Source: Microcaldota archaeon
Lineage (GTDB): Archaea; Micrarchaeota; Micrarchaeia; Anstonellales; Bilamarchaeaceae
Assembly: GCA_013331535.1 (NCBI GenBank)
Contig: DUGF01000007.1
Location: 1 to 13,714, forward strand
Direction: 5' to 3'
Length of the DNA: 13,714 bases
The position numbers and the translations under genes were made by a program. Positions 1 through 6,821 of the stretch are shown in pieces; position 1 is the stretch's first letter, and each line of letters begins with the position of its first letter. The notes below the pieces were generated by a model. That model saw nothing but the letters and a program-made list of their open reading frames with translations. It was not told the origin of the DNA and did not search any database.

Positions 1-2
1 TG

Positions 3-95
3 ATGAGAATTATCCGACGGAAACTGCAAGAAGACTGGCAAAGGAAAGAAAAAAGAGTGAAAGAACAGGGAGTAAAACTGAAAAAGGAAGCGTAA
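3..95 (+). CDS. 3' end of an unidentified upstream gene (partial, frame uncertain)
   Basis: The first ~100 bases stay open in two forward frames. One frame ends with TAA at 93-95 and encodes a very basic, helix-prone tail (ending GVKLKKEA), leaving 18 bases before the preferred pheT start. The other is open from base 2, ends with TGA at 125-127, and encodes a tail beginning DENYPTETARRLAKERKK; it would overlap pheT by 14 bases. Purine-rich composition makes both look coding, so the sequence does not decide. The first is preferred because it leaves room for the GGTGA ribosome site of pheT. In archaea pheS often precedes pheT, but neither tail can be recognised as PheS. Confidence 0.35.
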   Translation: MRIIRRKLQEDWQRKEKRVKEQGVKLKKEA

Positions 96-113
96 CTAAA
101 AATGGTGAAAGAA

Positions 114-1730
114 ATGGCTGTGGTTGAATTTTATATTGACGACCTGAGAGAAATGTGCGGCAGAATGGAAGAAAAAAAACTCATAGAAACACTCACAAAT
201 CTCGGGGCGCCATGCGAAGCCGGAGAGGGAGAAAGTAAAGGTAAACTAATTATTGAGATTACTCCGAACAGACCAGACTTCTTTTTCATCGAGGGTTTGA
301 CAAGGGCAGTTAATACATTCCAAAAAAGAAAAATTCCCGAGTACACCGCAAAAAAAAGTGATTATGTCGTGATTGTTGACAGTTCGGTTGAAAAAATCCG
401 GCCAAGCTCATTATGCGCGGTTGTAAAGAACCTGAAACTGGATGCGCGAAGGATAGAATACCTTATCCAGGCGCAGGAAAAACTCATGACAACAATAGGA
501 AGGAAAACAAGAAAATTTGGAATGGGTTTCTTTGATTTGAATAAAGTCGTGTTCCCAATAAAATATACTACACGAAAACCCGAAGATATTGTATATAGGC
601 CGCTTGGTTATCAGAAAACCGCAAATGCAAGAGAGATACTCACAAACCATCCCAAAGGGATTGAAAACAGACATATGATAGAAAAATTTGACCGTTACCC
701 ACTCTACGAAGACGCGAACGGAAGGGTACTTGTTTTGATTCCGATTGTAAATTCGGAGGAATGTGGAAAAATTGATGAGCGCACGAACGCTGTTTTCATA
801 GAAGTAACCGGAACAGATATGAATACAATAAAAAGTGTGATGAATATCCTGATCTGCAGTCTCATTGATATAGGGGGCACAGCGTATTCGGTTGAGATGA
901 AGTATCCGGACAAAAAATTCCAATCGATGCAGGGATTAGTAGATGGAGAAGTAGAACTTGACCTGGAGTTCATCAACAAAATACTTGGGCTGGAATTGAG
1001 TAAAAAGGATGTTGATGGGTTGCTGGCGCGGATGGGCTATAAAACATCTGGTAAAAAAGTGATGACGCCACCCTATAGAATAGATATAATGCATTTTATG
1101 GATATTGTCGAGGATGTCGCAATCGCATATGGATATGAAAAATTCGAGCCGATGCTCCCGGATTTTTTCACAAGTGGAAAAACAATAGGAAAAACCGAAT
1201 CGGAAATCGACAAAACATTGAGGGGGATGGGATTCCTGGAAACAGTGTCGCCTATCCTGACCAGCCCGGGCTCCATAAAAAACGCTGGTTTGAAACAGAC
1301 AAAAGATGCAGAGGTAAAAAATTCAAAAAGCGAAGAGTTCAGCATAATCAGGCCCGCACTTGCACTAAGCATTCTTGAATGTTTTGCACGAAATAAAACA
1401 AAGGGATTGCCGCAAAAATTTTATGAAATAGGAGATAGATTCGTTGGGGGAGAACTTGAACGCGCCGTAGTATTTGCGGTAGTGGATAGAAACGTGAGTT
1501 TTGCAGATATACGAGGATATGCACAAACGCTTTTTGAAGAAATTGGACTTGAATTCAAAATAGAAAACGCGGCCTCCGAACCAGGCAACGAACTAATGGA
1601 TGAGGAAAAAAGCGGAATGGTAATGTTTGATGGAGAAGTACGAGGAAGAATCGGACTTGTAAACGAAGACATCCTAAAACGATTCAACCTGCAGAATAAA
1701 GTCGCAATATGTGAAATCGTCCTGGATTAG
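114..1730 (+). CDS. pheT: Phenylalanyl-tRNA synthetase beta subunit, archaeal type
   Basis: The beta subunit of the alpha2-beta2 enzyme that charges tRNA-Phe in the cytoplasm; this subunit carries the editing site. With ATG at 114 the protein has 538 residues, the usual archaeal/eukaryotic length, shorter than the ~800-residue bacterial form with its tRNA-binding and anticodon domains. Residues 1-75 form the B1 region, with the family motif ITPNRPD followed by EGLTRA. Residues ~100-260 are the B3/B4 editing domain, including the PIVNSEECGKI and EVTGTD stretches. Residues ~270-345 are the B5 domain, with PYRIDI...VEDVAIAYGYEKFEP. The rest is the catalytic-like fold that packs on PheS. An in-frame ATG at 102 exists, but 114 gives the expected MAVVEFYIDDL start and has GGTGA at 104-108 in front. 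The following transporter starts 15 bases after the stop, so the two are probably co-transcribed. Confidence 0.95.
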   Translation: MAVVEFYIDDLREMCGRMEEKKLIETLTNLGAPCEAGEGESKGKLIIEITPNRPDFFFIEGLTRAVNTFQKRKIPEYTAKKSDYVVIVDSSVEKIRPSSLCAVVKNLKLDARRIEYLIQAQEKLMTTIGRKTRKFGMGFFDLNKVVFPIKYTTRKPEDIVYRPLGYQKTANAREILTNHPKGIENRHMIEKFDRYPLYEDANGRVLVLIPIVNSEECGKIDERTNAVFIEVTGTDMNTIKSVMNILICSLIDIGGTAYSVEMKYPDKKFQSMQGLVDGEVELDLEFINKILGLELSKKDVDGLLARMGYKTSGKKVMTPPYRIDIMHFMDIVEDVAIAYGYEKFEPMLPDFFTSGKTIGKTESEIDKTLRGMGFLETVSPILTSPGSIKNAGLKQTKDAEVKNSKSEEFSIIRPALALSILECFARNKTKGLPQKFYEIGDRFVGGELERAVVFAVVDRNVSFADIRGYAQTLFEEIGLEFKIENAASEPGNELMDEEKSGMVMFDGEVRGRIGLVNEDILKRFNLQNKVAICEIVLD

Positions 1731-1745
1731 GGGGCAACAAACAAC

Positions 1746-2876
1746 ATGCTCAAAAACATTACCAACAACGGATTCGCAAGGCTTGTTTTGATTTACGTAT
1801 TTTGGATAGCTATAGCAAAGCTCATGGCCGAGATGTTCGATTATAAATATCTCGTAGATAGCGGATTGGATATAGGGTTGTTGATACTTCTTACTATCGT
1901 TGAATTTGCTGCGCCGGCACTGCTTGCAGCAATAATAAAAAGAAATGAATCCAAAAAATTCGTGATTATTGGCGCAGTTATCAGAATAATCGCTTTTCTT
2001 GCCCTCCTTTACTGGAAAGGATTTACAGGCGCGGCAGTATATTTTATTCTGACAAGCCTGACTAATGTCCTGTTTTGGGTTCCGTTTAATATTGCATATT
2101 TTAGGAAACAACACGAAAGAAGCGCGTTTGTGAGCACGATATATTATAATACAGGCCCACTGCTTGGCATTGTCCTTCCCGCACTTGGAGGCGCAATGAT
2201 AGAGGGGGTAAGTTTTGAGGCACTATTTCTTCTGATGGTGGCGGGGTATGTCCTCTGGCTCATAAGCGTGATAAAATTATGGCCAGATGAAAGACAAGAC
2301 ATAGATATACGTGCGGAACTAAAAAAATTAAAGGGAATGAAAACACTTCTTTTTGCAGAAAGTGGATATGCTGCGGCAGCAATGCTCGGAATTCCATTAG
2401 TAACAATTCTCTATTTCCAGAAACCAAGCGAACTCGGACTTGTCGCATCCGCAATGTCTATAGTAGCTGTTGTATTTTCTTTCATGTTCGCGAAAATCTC
2501 GGATAAAACAAAAGAAAGAATGAAATATCTTGTTCCGTTTGCAATATTTCTAGGAATGGCAATGATCATAAGCGTGCTTGCATACGATGCAGCCACGTGG
2601 TTCATCATACTTATGATTATGACCATAGGCCGGGTATTATTCTTTCCGTTCACGACTACAATCCTGATGGATAACCAGTCAAAACCAGAAGAGGTAATGT
2701 ATGGAAGAGAACTTGTGTTAAATGTCGGGCGGGTGTTCTGGATGGTAGTAATAGGTATAGCATACGTGGCCACTGGAAGCCTTCCGTTCGGAATTGCAGT
2801 ATGCGGAATAGGGATGATTGCATATCCATTTGTGGCACGATTAAAGGAGAAACGAGGGCACATAGTACTGTCTTGA
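1746..2876 (+). CDS. MFS-type multi-pass membrane transporter, substrate unknown
   Basis: A 376-residue integral membrane protein with about 11-12 hydrophobic helices. They fall in two halves separated by a hydrophilic charged loop at ~178-200 (WPDERQDIDIRAELKKLKGMK), as in the major facilitator superfamily. A charged loop between helices in the second half (FAKISDKTKERMKY) resembles the MFS loop 2-3 or 8-9 signature, and the first half has a small-residue-rich helix pair around TGPLLGIVLPALGGAMI. The start lies 15 bases after pheT with only a weak purine-rich ribosome site (AGGGGGC), so expression is probably coupled to pheT. Nothing in the sequence gives the substrate or the direction of transport, and the link to pheT is more likely positional than functional. 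The MFS assignment rests on helix layout and loop character, not on a unique motif. Confidence 0.8.
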   Translation: MLKNITNNGFARLVLIYVFWIAIAKLMAEMFDYKYLVDSGLDIGLLILLTIVEFAAPALLAAIIKRNESKKFVIIGAVIRIIAFLALLYWKGFTGAAVYFILTSLTNVLFWVPFNIAYFRKQHERSAFVSTIYYNTGPLLGIVLPALGGAMIEGVSFEALFLLMVAGYVLWLISVIKLWPDERQDIDIRAELKKLKGMKTLLFAESGYAAAAMLGIPLVTILYFQKPSELGLVASAMSIVAVVFSFMFAKISDKTKERMKYLVPFAIFLGMAMIISVLAYDAATWFIILMIMTIGRVLFFPFTTTILMDNQSKPEEVMYGRELVLNVGRVFWMVVIGIAYVATGSLPFGIAVCGIGMIAYPFVARLKEKRGHIVLS

Positions 2877-2901
2877 GATATTTTGTTGCAGGTTCTGACA
2901 T

Positions 2902-2974
2902 CTGGGTTCTGGCTCCTGGCAAAATAGTATTATATAATGAGCCACGTACCCAGCAGCTAGGAGCTAGCAGCCAG
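2902..2974 (+). repeat. Imperfect inverted repeat around the ferredoxin promoter
   Basis: Left arm 2902-2920 (CTGGGTTCTGGCTCCTGGC) and right arm 2956-2974 (GCTAGGAGCTAGCAGCCAG) are complementary at 15 of 19 positions. Two of the four mismatches would be G-U pairs in RNA. The 35-base centre holds the TATA-like box of the ferredoxin gene. The arms are internally repetitive (CTGG, AGCTAG and CCAG units), a style common in dispersed intergenic repeats, so this may be a member of a genome-wide family. Only one copy is visible here. Confidence 0.55.
2928..2938 (+). promoter_or_regulatory. TATA box of the ferredoxin gene
   Basis: TATTATATAAT is the only strong TATA-like element between the transporter and the ferredoxin. 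Archaeal spacing (about 26 bases from the box centre) puts transcription start near 2960, giving a leader of about 36 bases to the ATG at 2996. The box sits in the unpaired centre of the inverted repeat 2902-2974. Confidence 0.5.
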
Positions 2975-2995
2975 TAGCTTATGCCAGTGATTATT

Positions 2996-3202
2996 ATGAT
3001 AACAATCAAACACGATGGATGTATTCTTTGCGTGGGATGCTCTTCGGTATGCCCAACCAATGCGATAGAGCTAATTGGAACGAGAATGGAGCATTTTCCT
3101 GAGAAATGCATTGACTGCGGAATATGTGTAAGAACCTGCCCAGCGAATGTGATAGAGATGCATCCGAAGAAAAAAAGCGAAAAGAGCGCGGATAAAAAAT
3201 AA
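2996..3202 (+). CDS. 2x[4Fe-4S] ferredoxin
   Basis: A small bacterial-type ferredoxin that carries low-potential electrons in the cytoplasm. It has two complete cluster motifs of the form CxxCxxCxxxCP: CILCVGCSSVCP near the N-terminus and CIDCGICVRTCP ~30 residues later, followed by a lysine-rich tail. The ATG at 2996 is preferred (68 residues) because GTGAT stands four bases in front and the protein then begins MITIKHDG close to the first cluster. The ATG at 2981 would add five hydrophobic residues (MPVII) and has no ribosome site. The next gene, 65 bases away on the same strand, is a geranylgeranyl reductase family flavoprotein. Archaeal GGR from Methanosarcina is known to use a ferredoxin as electron donor, so this protein is the likely partner; that pairing is inference from context. 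Confidence 0.93.
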   Translation: MITIKHDGCILCVGCSSVCPTNAIELIGTRMEHFPEKCIDCGICVRTCPANVIEMHPKKKSEKSADKK

Positions 3203-3209
3203 TAAAGGA

Positions 3210-3235
3210 ATTCGGATCGATAGAAGGATTCGAAT
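3210..3235 (+). repeat. Short hairpin between ferredoxin and GGR genes
   Basis: ATTCGGATC at 3210-3218 pairs with GATTCGAAT at 3227-3235 across an 8-base loop; one of the nine pairs would be G-U. It lies just after the ferredoxin stop and 33 bases before the GGR start. It could protect or stabilise the ferredoxin mRNA end in a shared transcript. It lacks a following T-run, so it does not look like a terminator. Confidence 0.4.
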
Positions 3236-3267
3236 GAAAAATAACTGAAAATAGATTGGTGACACTC

Positions 3268-4512
3268 ATGACTGACAAAAAAGATTACGATGTTATCGTC
3301 ATTGGCGGAGGGCCTGCAGGCAGCACGTTCGCACGCATAGTCGCTCAGGGCGGAATGGACGTTCTTGTTGTTGATAAAAGACGAGAGATTGGTGTTCCGG
3401 TAAGATGCGGCGAGGGATTGGGCGAACGCGAAGTTCACTCTCAAAAGCTGGATATTCCAAGACATGCATATTCCACGGAAATAGTCGGTGCAAAGGTAAT
3501 CGCACCTAATGGAAAGTCCATCACCTGGAAAAGCGATGAAACCAGGGGATGGGTTCTTGAAAGAAAGGTGTTTGACAAATGGCTTGCCGAAAAAGCGGTT
3601 GAAAAAGGCGCGGAAATACGGTCATACACACGCGCTATTGATTTGATAAGGGAAAACGGAAACAATGGCACGACTGGCAAAATTTCGGGCGTAGTCCTTT
3701 CGCATGGCGGAAGGGAACCGTATGAAGTTCGCGCTCCGCTTATTGTATCTGCAGAAGGAATGGAATCGATGATTGCAAGAAAGGCAGGATTTGACACGGT
3801 TCACAAGCCATATGATGTTGATACGTGCTACCAATACGAAATGAAACCTTATGATCATGAGAACCTTATTGAGTTGTATTTTGGAAATGAACTCGCGCCG
3901 AGAGGGTATGTTTGGATTTTTCCAAAAGCAGACCGCAAAGCAAATGTTGGGATTGGAATTGGAGGGACAAGTTTTAATGGAACAAAACTTGGTGGAATGA
4001 AGGGATGCGACCCAAAGATTTTGCTTGATAGATTTATTGCAGCAAATCCGCACCTGAAATTAAGCGAGGCGAGTACCCTGATGGATTTTGGTGGGGTAAT
4101 CAGTGTCGGAACTCCGTTGAACGAATTCGTAAAAGATAATTTCATGGTAATTGGAACTGCTGCAAAGCAGGTTGACCCGATTCATGGGGGCGGAATCGCG
4201 CTTGCAATGGAATGCGGGATAATGGCTGCGAATGTCGTGCTCAAAGCGCATGCGAAAAAAGATTATTCAAAACAAACATTATTTGAATACGAGAAAACCT
4301 GGAGAGACGGACCTGGAAAAAAGGTTGCAAAAAGGCTTCTCCTAAGAAAGGTAATGGAAAAAGTAAGCGACGATGACCTTAATTATATTTTCAATACGAT
4401 TAGCGATGCGGATTTGAATCAGATTATGAAGGGGCAGTTTGCAGGCCCGGTTGCAAAGGTTCTTGCAGGAAGACCGCAGCTATTGGGAGTTTTGAGTGCG
4501 CTGATTCACTGA
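3268..4512 (+). CDS. Geranylgeranyl reductase family FAD-dependent protein
   Basis: Probable digeranylgeranylglycerophospholipid reductase, which saturates the isoprenoid chains of archaeal membrane lipids. The 414-residue protein opens with the FAD-binding Rossmann motif GGGPAGS (residues 13-19) and the acidic strand end VVDKRREIG. Next comes RCGEGL (Cys47), a conserved cysteine region of this family. In the middle, GYVWIFPKADRKANVGIGIG fits the substrate-pocket signature YxWxFP...GxG. Near the C-terminus, GTAAKQVDPIHGGGIALAMECG matches the second FAD-binding segment (GDAA..xxP..GgGI). GTG and TTG codons upstream would extend the frame, but GGTGA at 3258-3262, five bases before ATG 3268, fixes the start. 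The adjacent ferredoxin supports a reductase role. A function in quinone or another isoprenoid reduction cannot be excluded, since family members differ in substrate. Confidence 0.92.
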   Translation: MTDKKDYDVIVIGGGPAGSTFARIVAQGGMDVLVVDKRREIGVPVRCGEGLGEREVHSQKLDIPRHAYSTEIVGAKVIAPNGKSITWKSDETRGWVLERKVFDKWLAEKAVEKGAEIRSYTRAIDLIRENGNNGTTGKISGVVLSHGGREPYEVRAPLIVSAEGMESMIARKAGFDTVHKPYDVDTCYQYEMKPYDHENLIELYFGNELAPRGYVWIFPKADRKANVGIGIGGTSFNGTKLGGMKGCDPKILLDRFIAANPHLKLSEASTLMDFGGVISVGTPLNEFVKDNFMVIGTAAKQVDPIHGGGIALAMECGIMAANVVLKAHAKKDYSKQTLFEYEKTWRDGPGKKVAKRLLLRKVMEKVSDDDLNYIFNTISDADLNQIMKGQFAGPVAKVLAGRPQLLGVLSALIH

Positions 4513-4523
4513 ATTCGTAAAGA

Positions 4524-4976
4524 TTATTGAGAAACTTTTTTTATTGCAGCATCTCTTACTCTGACATCCTCAGGATGTTCTGAATTTTCAAGGGATTTTA
4601 CCACCCGCCTTAAATCGTCAGTACAACAACCCGTTTTCGCAAGCACAAACACTGCGCCTACGCGAACAAAAACCGGGTTCTTAAGACCAATTGCAGTCGC
4701 AAACAAAAGGGTTTCTAATTCTGCACGGAATGACCTGTCGGGATTTGATCTCCATTCTGAAAGAGCGGTTTTAATCGCAGACGATGTTGGGGATCGAAAC
4801 ATTGCTCTAAGTCTTGATAATTCAAGATCGCTTGGAGAGGTAGAGGGTCGGGCAAACAATGGTTTTCCAGACTCATCTTTTAACGGACTAAAAACAGTAC
4901 ACGCGCGTTTGTCTCCGATTACATTAACTCTTCCGGTAGTCTTCGATTTGTCATCTGTAAATTTCGAGGTCGCCAT
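4524..4976 (-). CDS. Small HEAT-like repeat protein, function unknown
   Basis: A 150-residue soluble protein not recognised as a named family. Residues 1-50 are polar and rich in Ser, Thr, Lys and Pro, and are probably disordered. Residues ~51-150 are helical. The segment LKNPVFVRVGAVFVLAKTG...LRRVVKSLENSEHPEDVRVRDAAIKKVSQ has the helix pair with VR/DVRVRDAA pattern typical of HEAT repeats, which serve as protein-binding scaffolds. No signal peptide or membrane helix is visible. A TATA box about 29 bases before the ATG suggests a leaderless transcript of its own, although the caspase-like gene lies 72 bases upstream on the same strand. The gene is convergent with GGR, 11 bases apart. Its position suggests it could assist the caspase-like protein, but nothing in the sequence proves this. 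Confidence 0.75.
   Translation of the reverse strand: MATSKFTDDKSKTTGRVNVIGDKRACTVFSPLKDESGKPLFARPSTSPSDLELSRLRAMFRSPTSSAIKTALSEWRSNPDRSFRAELETLLFATAIGLKNPVFVRVGAVFVLAKTGCCTDDLRRVVKSLENSEHPEDVRVRDAAIKKVSQ
4535..4543 (+). terminator. T-tract after the GGR gene
   Basis: CTTTTTTTA follows the GGR stop by about 22 bases. Archaeal transcription commonly ends at such T-runs without a hairpin. It lies inside the 3' end of the convergent HEAT-like gene, so the two transcripts would overlap at their ends. Confidence 0.4.
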
Positions 4977-5000
4977 GAAGATACTTTAAGCTGGAAGAAG

Positions 5001-5010
5001 ATTTAAAAAG
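5001..5010 (-). promoter_or_regulatory. TATA box of the 150-residue HEAT-like gene
   Basis: On the minus strand CTTTTTAAAT, with its TTTAAA core at 5002-5007, is centred about 29 bases before the start codon A at 4976. No Shine-Dalgarno site stands between them. This spacing predicts transcription starting at or within a few bases of the ATG, i.e. a leaderless mRNA. Confidence 0.55.
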
Positions 5011-5048
5011 CGAAGTCACAAAAATCAGAAAAAATGAAAATGAAAGGA

Positions 5049-6794
5049 TTATTCCGAACGGAATGAGCCGCGAATTTTTCTTCCTGCGCTTAAACCAGTA
5101 TCATAACTGTATGACATGACCGGAACCAACTGGCCAAACGGCCCAAATTTTCTGGTTAATGCAATCCCGACTATGCTCGCATCTTCTTCGGGTGCAATAA
5201 CCGAAACGTTTGGCGGAACTGAAGCCGCGATTGTTTCTTCCATATTCAAGCGGGACAGCTGACTATGCTCTTTTTTTCCGGTGGAGCATGCCATAAGAAA
5301 TATATATGCTGGCTTATCCGGTAGAAAGACATCCGAAAAAAACGCTGGCAGTTTTTTGATATCCGTTACGTCCAAAAAAAGGTGTTCATAACGCTCTCGG
5401 AATTCTGCATTGGACATTTTTGAATTGCCGGGTCCAGGTTCCTCTCCCTGGCCCAAATCCATACTGTGAGCTGTGCCATGTGCACCAAAAACCGCGGTAT
5501 GAACATACCCGAAATTCATTCTGGCTGTTTTTAAAACCATTGAAAAATCATTTTCAGAACCTGCCTCGTATACTACTACGCGGTATTGACTCAGCATGGT
5601 TTTGTAAATTTCATGATCTGCATAGAACGCACCGTTATAGTCCTCCTTTGTTAATACAACAATTGCAAGAGGTTTATCTTCGTTAAGATGCCTGTTTTCC
5701 GTAAGCATTGCAAGCTCCTGAAGCAACTCCGGAGGGTACCGAAGAAAAAAATCTATGTTGAAATACTGAGCGACGTTGATCACCGCACCTTTTTCATTGA
5801 GAACCAAAAGTGCATAAAAGATGTCACCAATCTCCTGTTTCATCCTTTCACAATGCATGCCCCCCATTTGCGATAGGGTGTCTGCTATATCCGTGCATTG
5901 CTCAAGCATTCCGTCCACTTTTTTCCCGCTCCGGTCAAAAAACATCTTGGCCAACAGCGGTGCGGCTGCCAAGAATGCACTCTCGGGTATCTCGCTCTTG
6001 AATGGAATTTTTGAGAGGTTGCTGCTCAGCATATTTACATCCACCAGTGTAAGCGGATGCCCCGCTGATTTCGCAGGAAAATTGTCTGCTAGCAGGCGGA
6101 CTAAATCAGAATTTGCAGATTTCTGCGAAGCAAGGTCAGCGCACAGATGAACAAGAAGCCGGACGTCCTCCGCGTAGGTTCGTTGATTCCATGCCAATTT
6201 AGAGGAAAAATAGTCAAACAGATTTGAAAAAACCTCCTGTTGTTCCTTGCCCATTTTATCGCAAACGGAATGGATAGTATTCGCGACCCCGATTGCGCCC
6301 TTTACGGTCGCTGAATTCACATCATTAAGGTGATTGGCAATCACTGCAGCAAGAGTAACTGAATCAAAACGAAACGAAATCGCAGACATATTAAATTCTG
6401 ATTGGGAATTTATCTTTCCATCTAAAGTGCAGAGGGCAGTAAGCGCGCCTAGAGCGGTTTTTTTGCTGCTATTGCGCTCCATTTCAAATACTGCAACTAC
6501 TGGAGAGAGCCCATATTTTTCGAATAACTCGCTGTGTTTCAGGATAAGATATGCAACGTCAACAGAATTATTTCCCGCGCATTCCACAATTCTTTTTATG
6601 TCATCCGCATTAAATTTGGAAAGAAGCTGCCTGGCACCGGATTCATATTCCGAAGGGCTTAAAGTCCGGTTCTTGTTGGTTTTGATAAGCAGTGCCATAA
6701 GCTCCTTTATCTGTTTTTCGAGCTGACGAACCGATTCCTGGACATTCGTTGCATCAGTTGCCCTCTTTGCCTGCTCAAACCATTTGCCACTCAT
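5049..6794 (-). CDS. Helical-repeat protein with C-terminal caspase-like (clan CD) peptidase domain
   Basis: Numbering is from the ATG at 6794 (581 residues). A short coiled coil (~17-42, VQESVRQLEKQIKELMALLI) is followed by ~330 residues of predicted amphipathic helices resembling an alpha-solenoid. Residues ~374-581 look like a caspase/CHAT-type fold: strand PLAIVVLT, strand RVVVYEA, strand HTAVFGAHG with putative catalytic His439, strand AYIFLMACSTG with putative catalytic Cys503, then VSVIAPEE. The His-Gly ... Ala-Cys-Ser-x-Gly pair, each after a hydrophobic strand and 64 residues apart, is the clan CD dyad pattern. No signal peptide is seen, so it is probably cytoplasmic. GTG at 6815 and GTG at 6803 are possible longer starts; ATG 6794 has AGTGA before it and lies 17 bases after the folC stop, implying co-transcription with folC. 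The specific family (CHAT, C14 or new) and the substrate are unknown. Confidence 0.75.
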   Translation of the reverse strand: MSGKWFEQAKRATDATNVQESVRQLEKQIKELMALLIKTNKNRTLSPSEYESGARQLLSKFNADDIKRIVECAGNNSVDVAYLILKHSELFEKYGLSPVVAVFEMERNSSKKTALGALTALCTLDGKINSQSEFNMSAISFRFDSVTLAAVIANHLNDVNSATVKGAIGVANTIHSVCDKMGKEQQEVFSNLFDYFSSKLAWNQRTYAEDVRLLVHLCADLASQKSANSDLVRLLADNFPAKSAGHPLTLVDVNMLSSNLSKIPFKSEIPESAFLAAAPLLAKMFFDRSGKKVDGMLEQCTDIADTLSQMGGMHCERMKQEIGDIFYALLVLNEKGAVINVAQYFNIDFFLRYPPELLQELAMLTENRHLNEDKPLAIVVLTKEDYNGAFYADHEIYKTMLSQYRVVVYEAGSENDFSMVLKTARMNFGYVHTAVFGAHGTAHSMDLGQGEEPGPGNSKMSNAEFRERYEHLFLDVTDIKKLPAFFSDVFLPDKPAYIFLMACSTGKKEHSQLSRLNMEETIAASVPPNVSVIAPEEDASIVGIALTRKFGPFGQLVPVMSYSYDTGLSAGRKIRGSFRSE

Positions 6795-6797
6795 AAC

Positions 6798-6821
6798 ATT
6801 CACTTTGATATTCACTTTGAA
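6798..6821 (-). repeat. 12-base tandem duplication at the folC / caspase-like gene junction
   Basis: Two adjacent 12-base units, 6798-6809 and 6810-6821, differ at one base. On the minus strand each reads roughly (A/T)TCAAAGTGAAT. The folC stop TGA falls in the upstream copy and the GTGA ribosome site for ATG 6794 falls in the other. Because 12 is a multiple of three, both copies also give in-frame GTG codons (6815 and 6803), which makes the start ambiguous. Confidence 0.6.

Noticed and set aside
102..113. Longer pheT start at ATG 102
   Set aside because: The extra residues MVKE are not expected for archaeal PheT, and GGTGA lies correctly placed for ATG 114.
411..923. 170-codon minus-strand frame within pheT
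   Set aside because: It is antisense to the conserved B3/B4 editing domain; the Cys/His/Tyr/Phe-rich product is typical of a shadow frame.
2656..3465. Long minus-strand open frame across the transporter end, the ferredoxin and the GGR start
   Set aside because: It runs antisense to three well-supported genes and across their promoter region, and its product has no recognisable motif.
4123..4536. GAATTCGTAAA occurring near 4123 and again near 4511
   Set aside because: One copy is inside GGR coding sequence and the match is short; it is best explained by chance.
5821..6150. Plus-strand frames inside the caspase-like gene
   Set aside because: They are antisense to a long continuous helical protein, lack ribosome sites and end abruptly.
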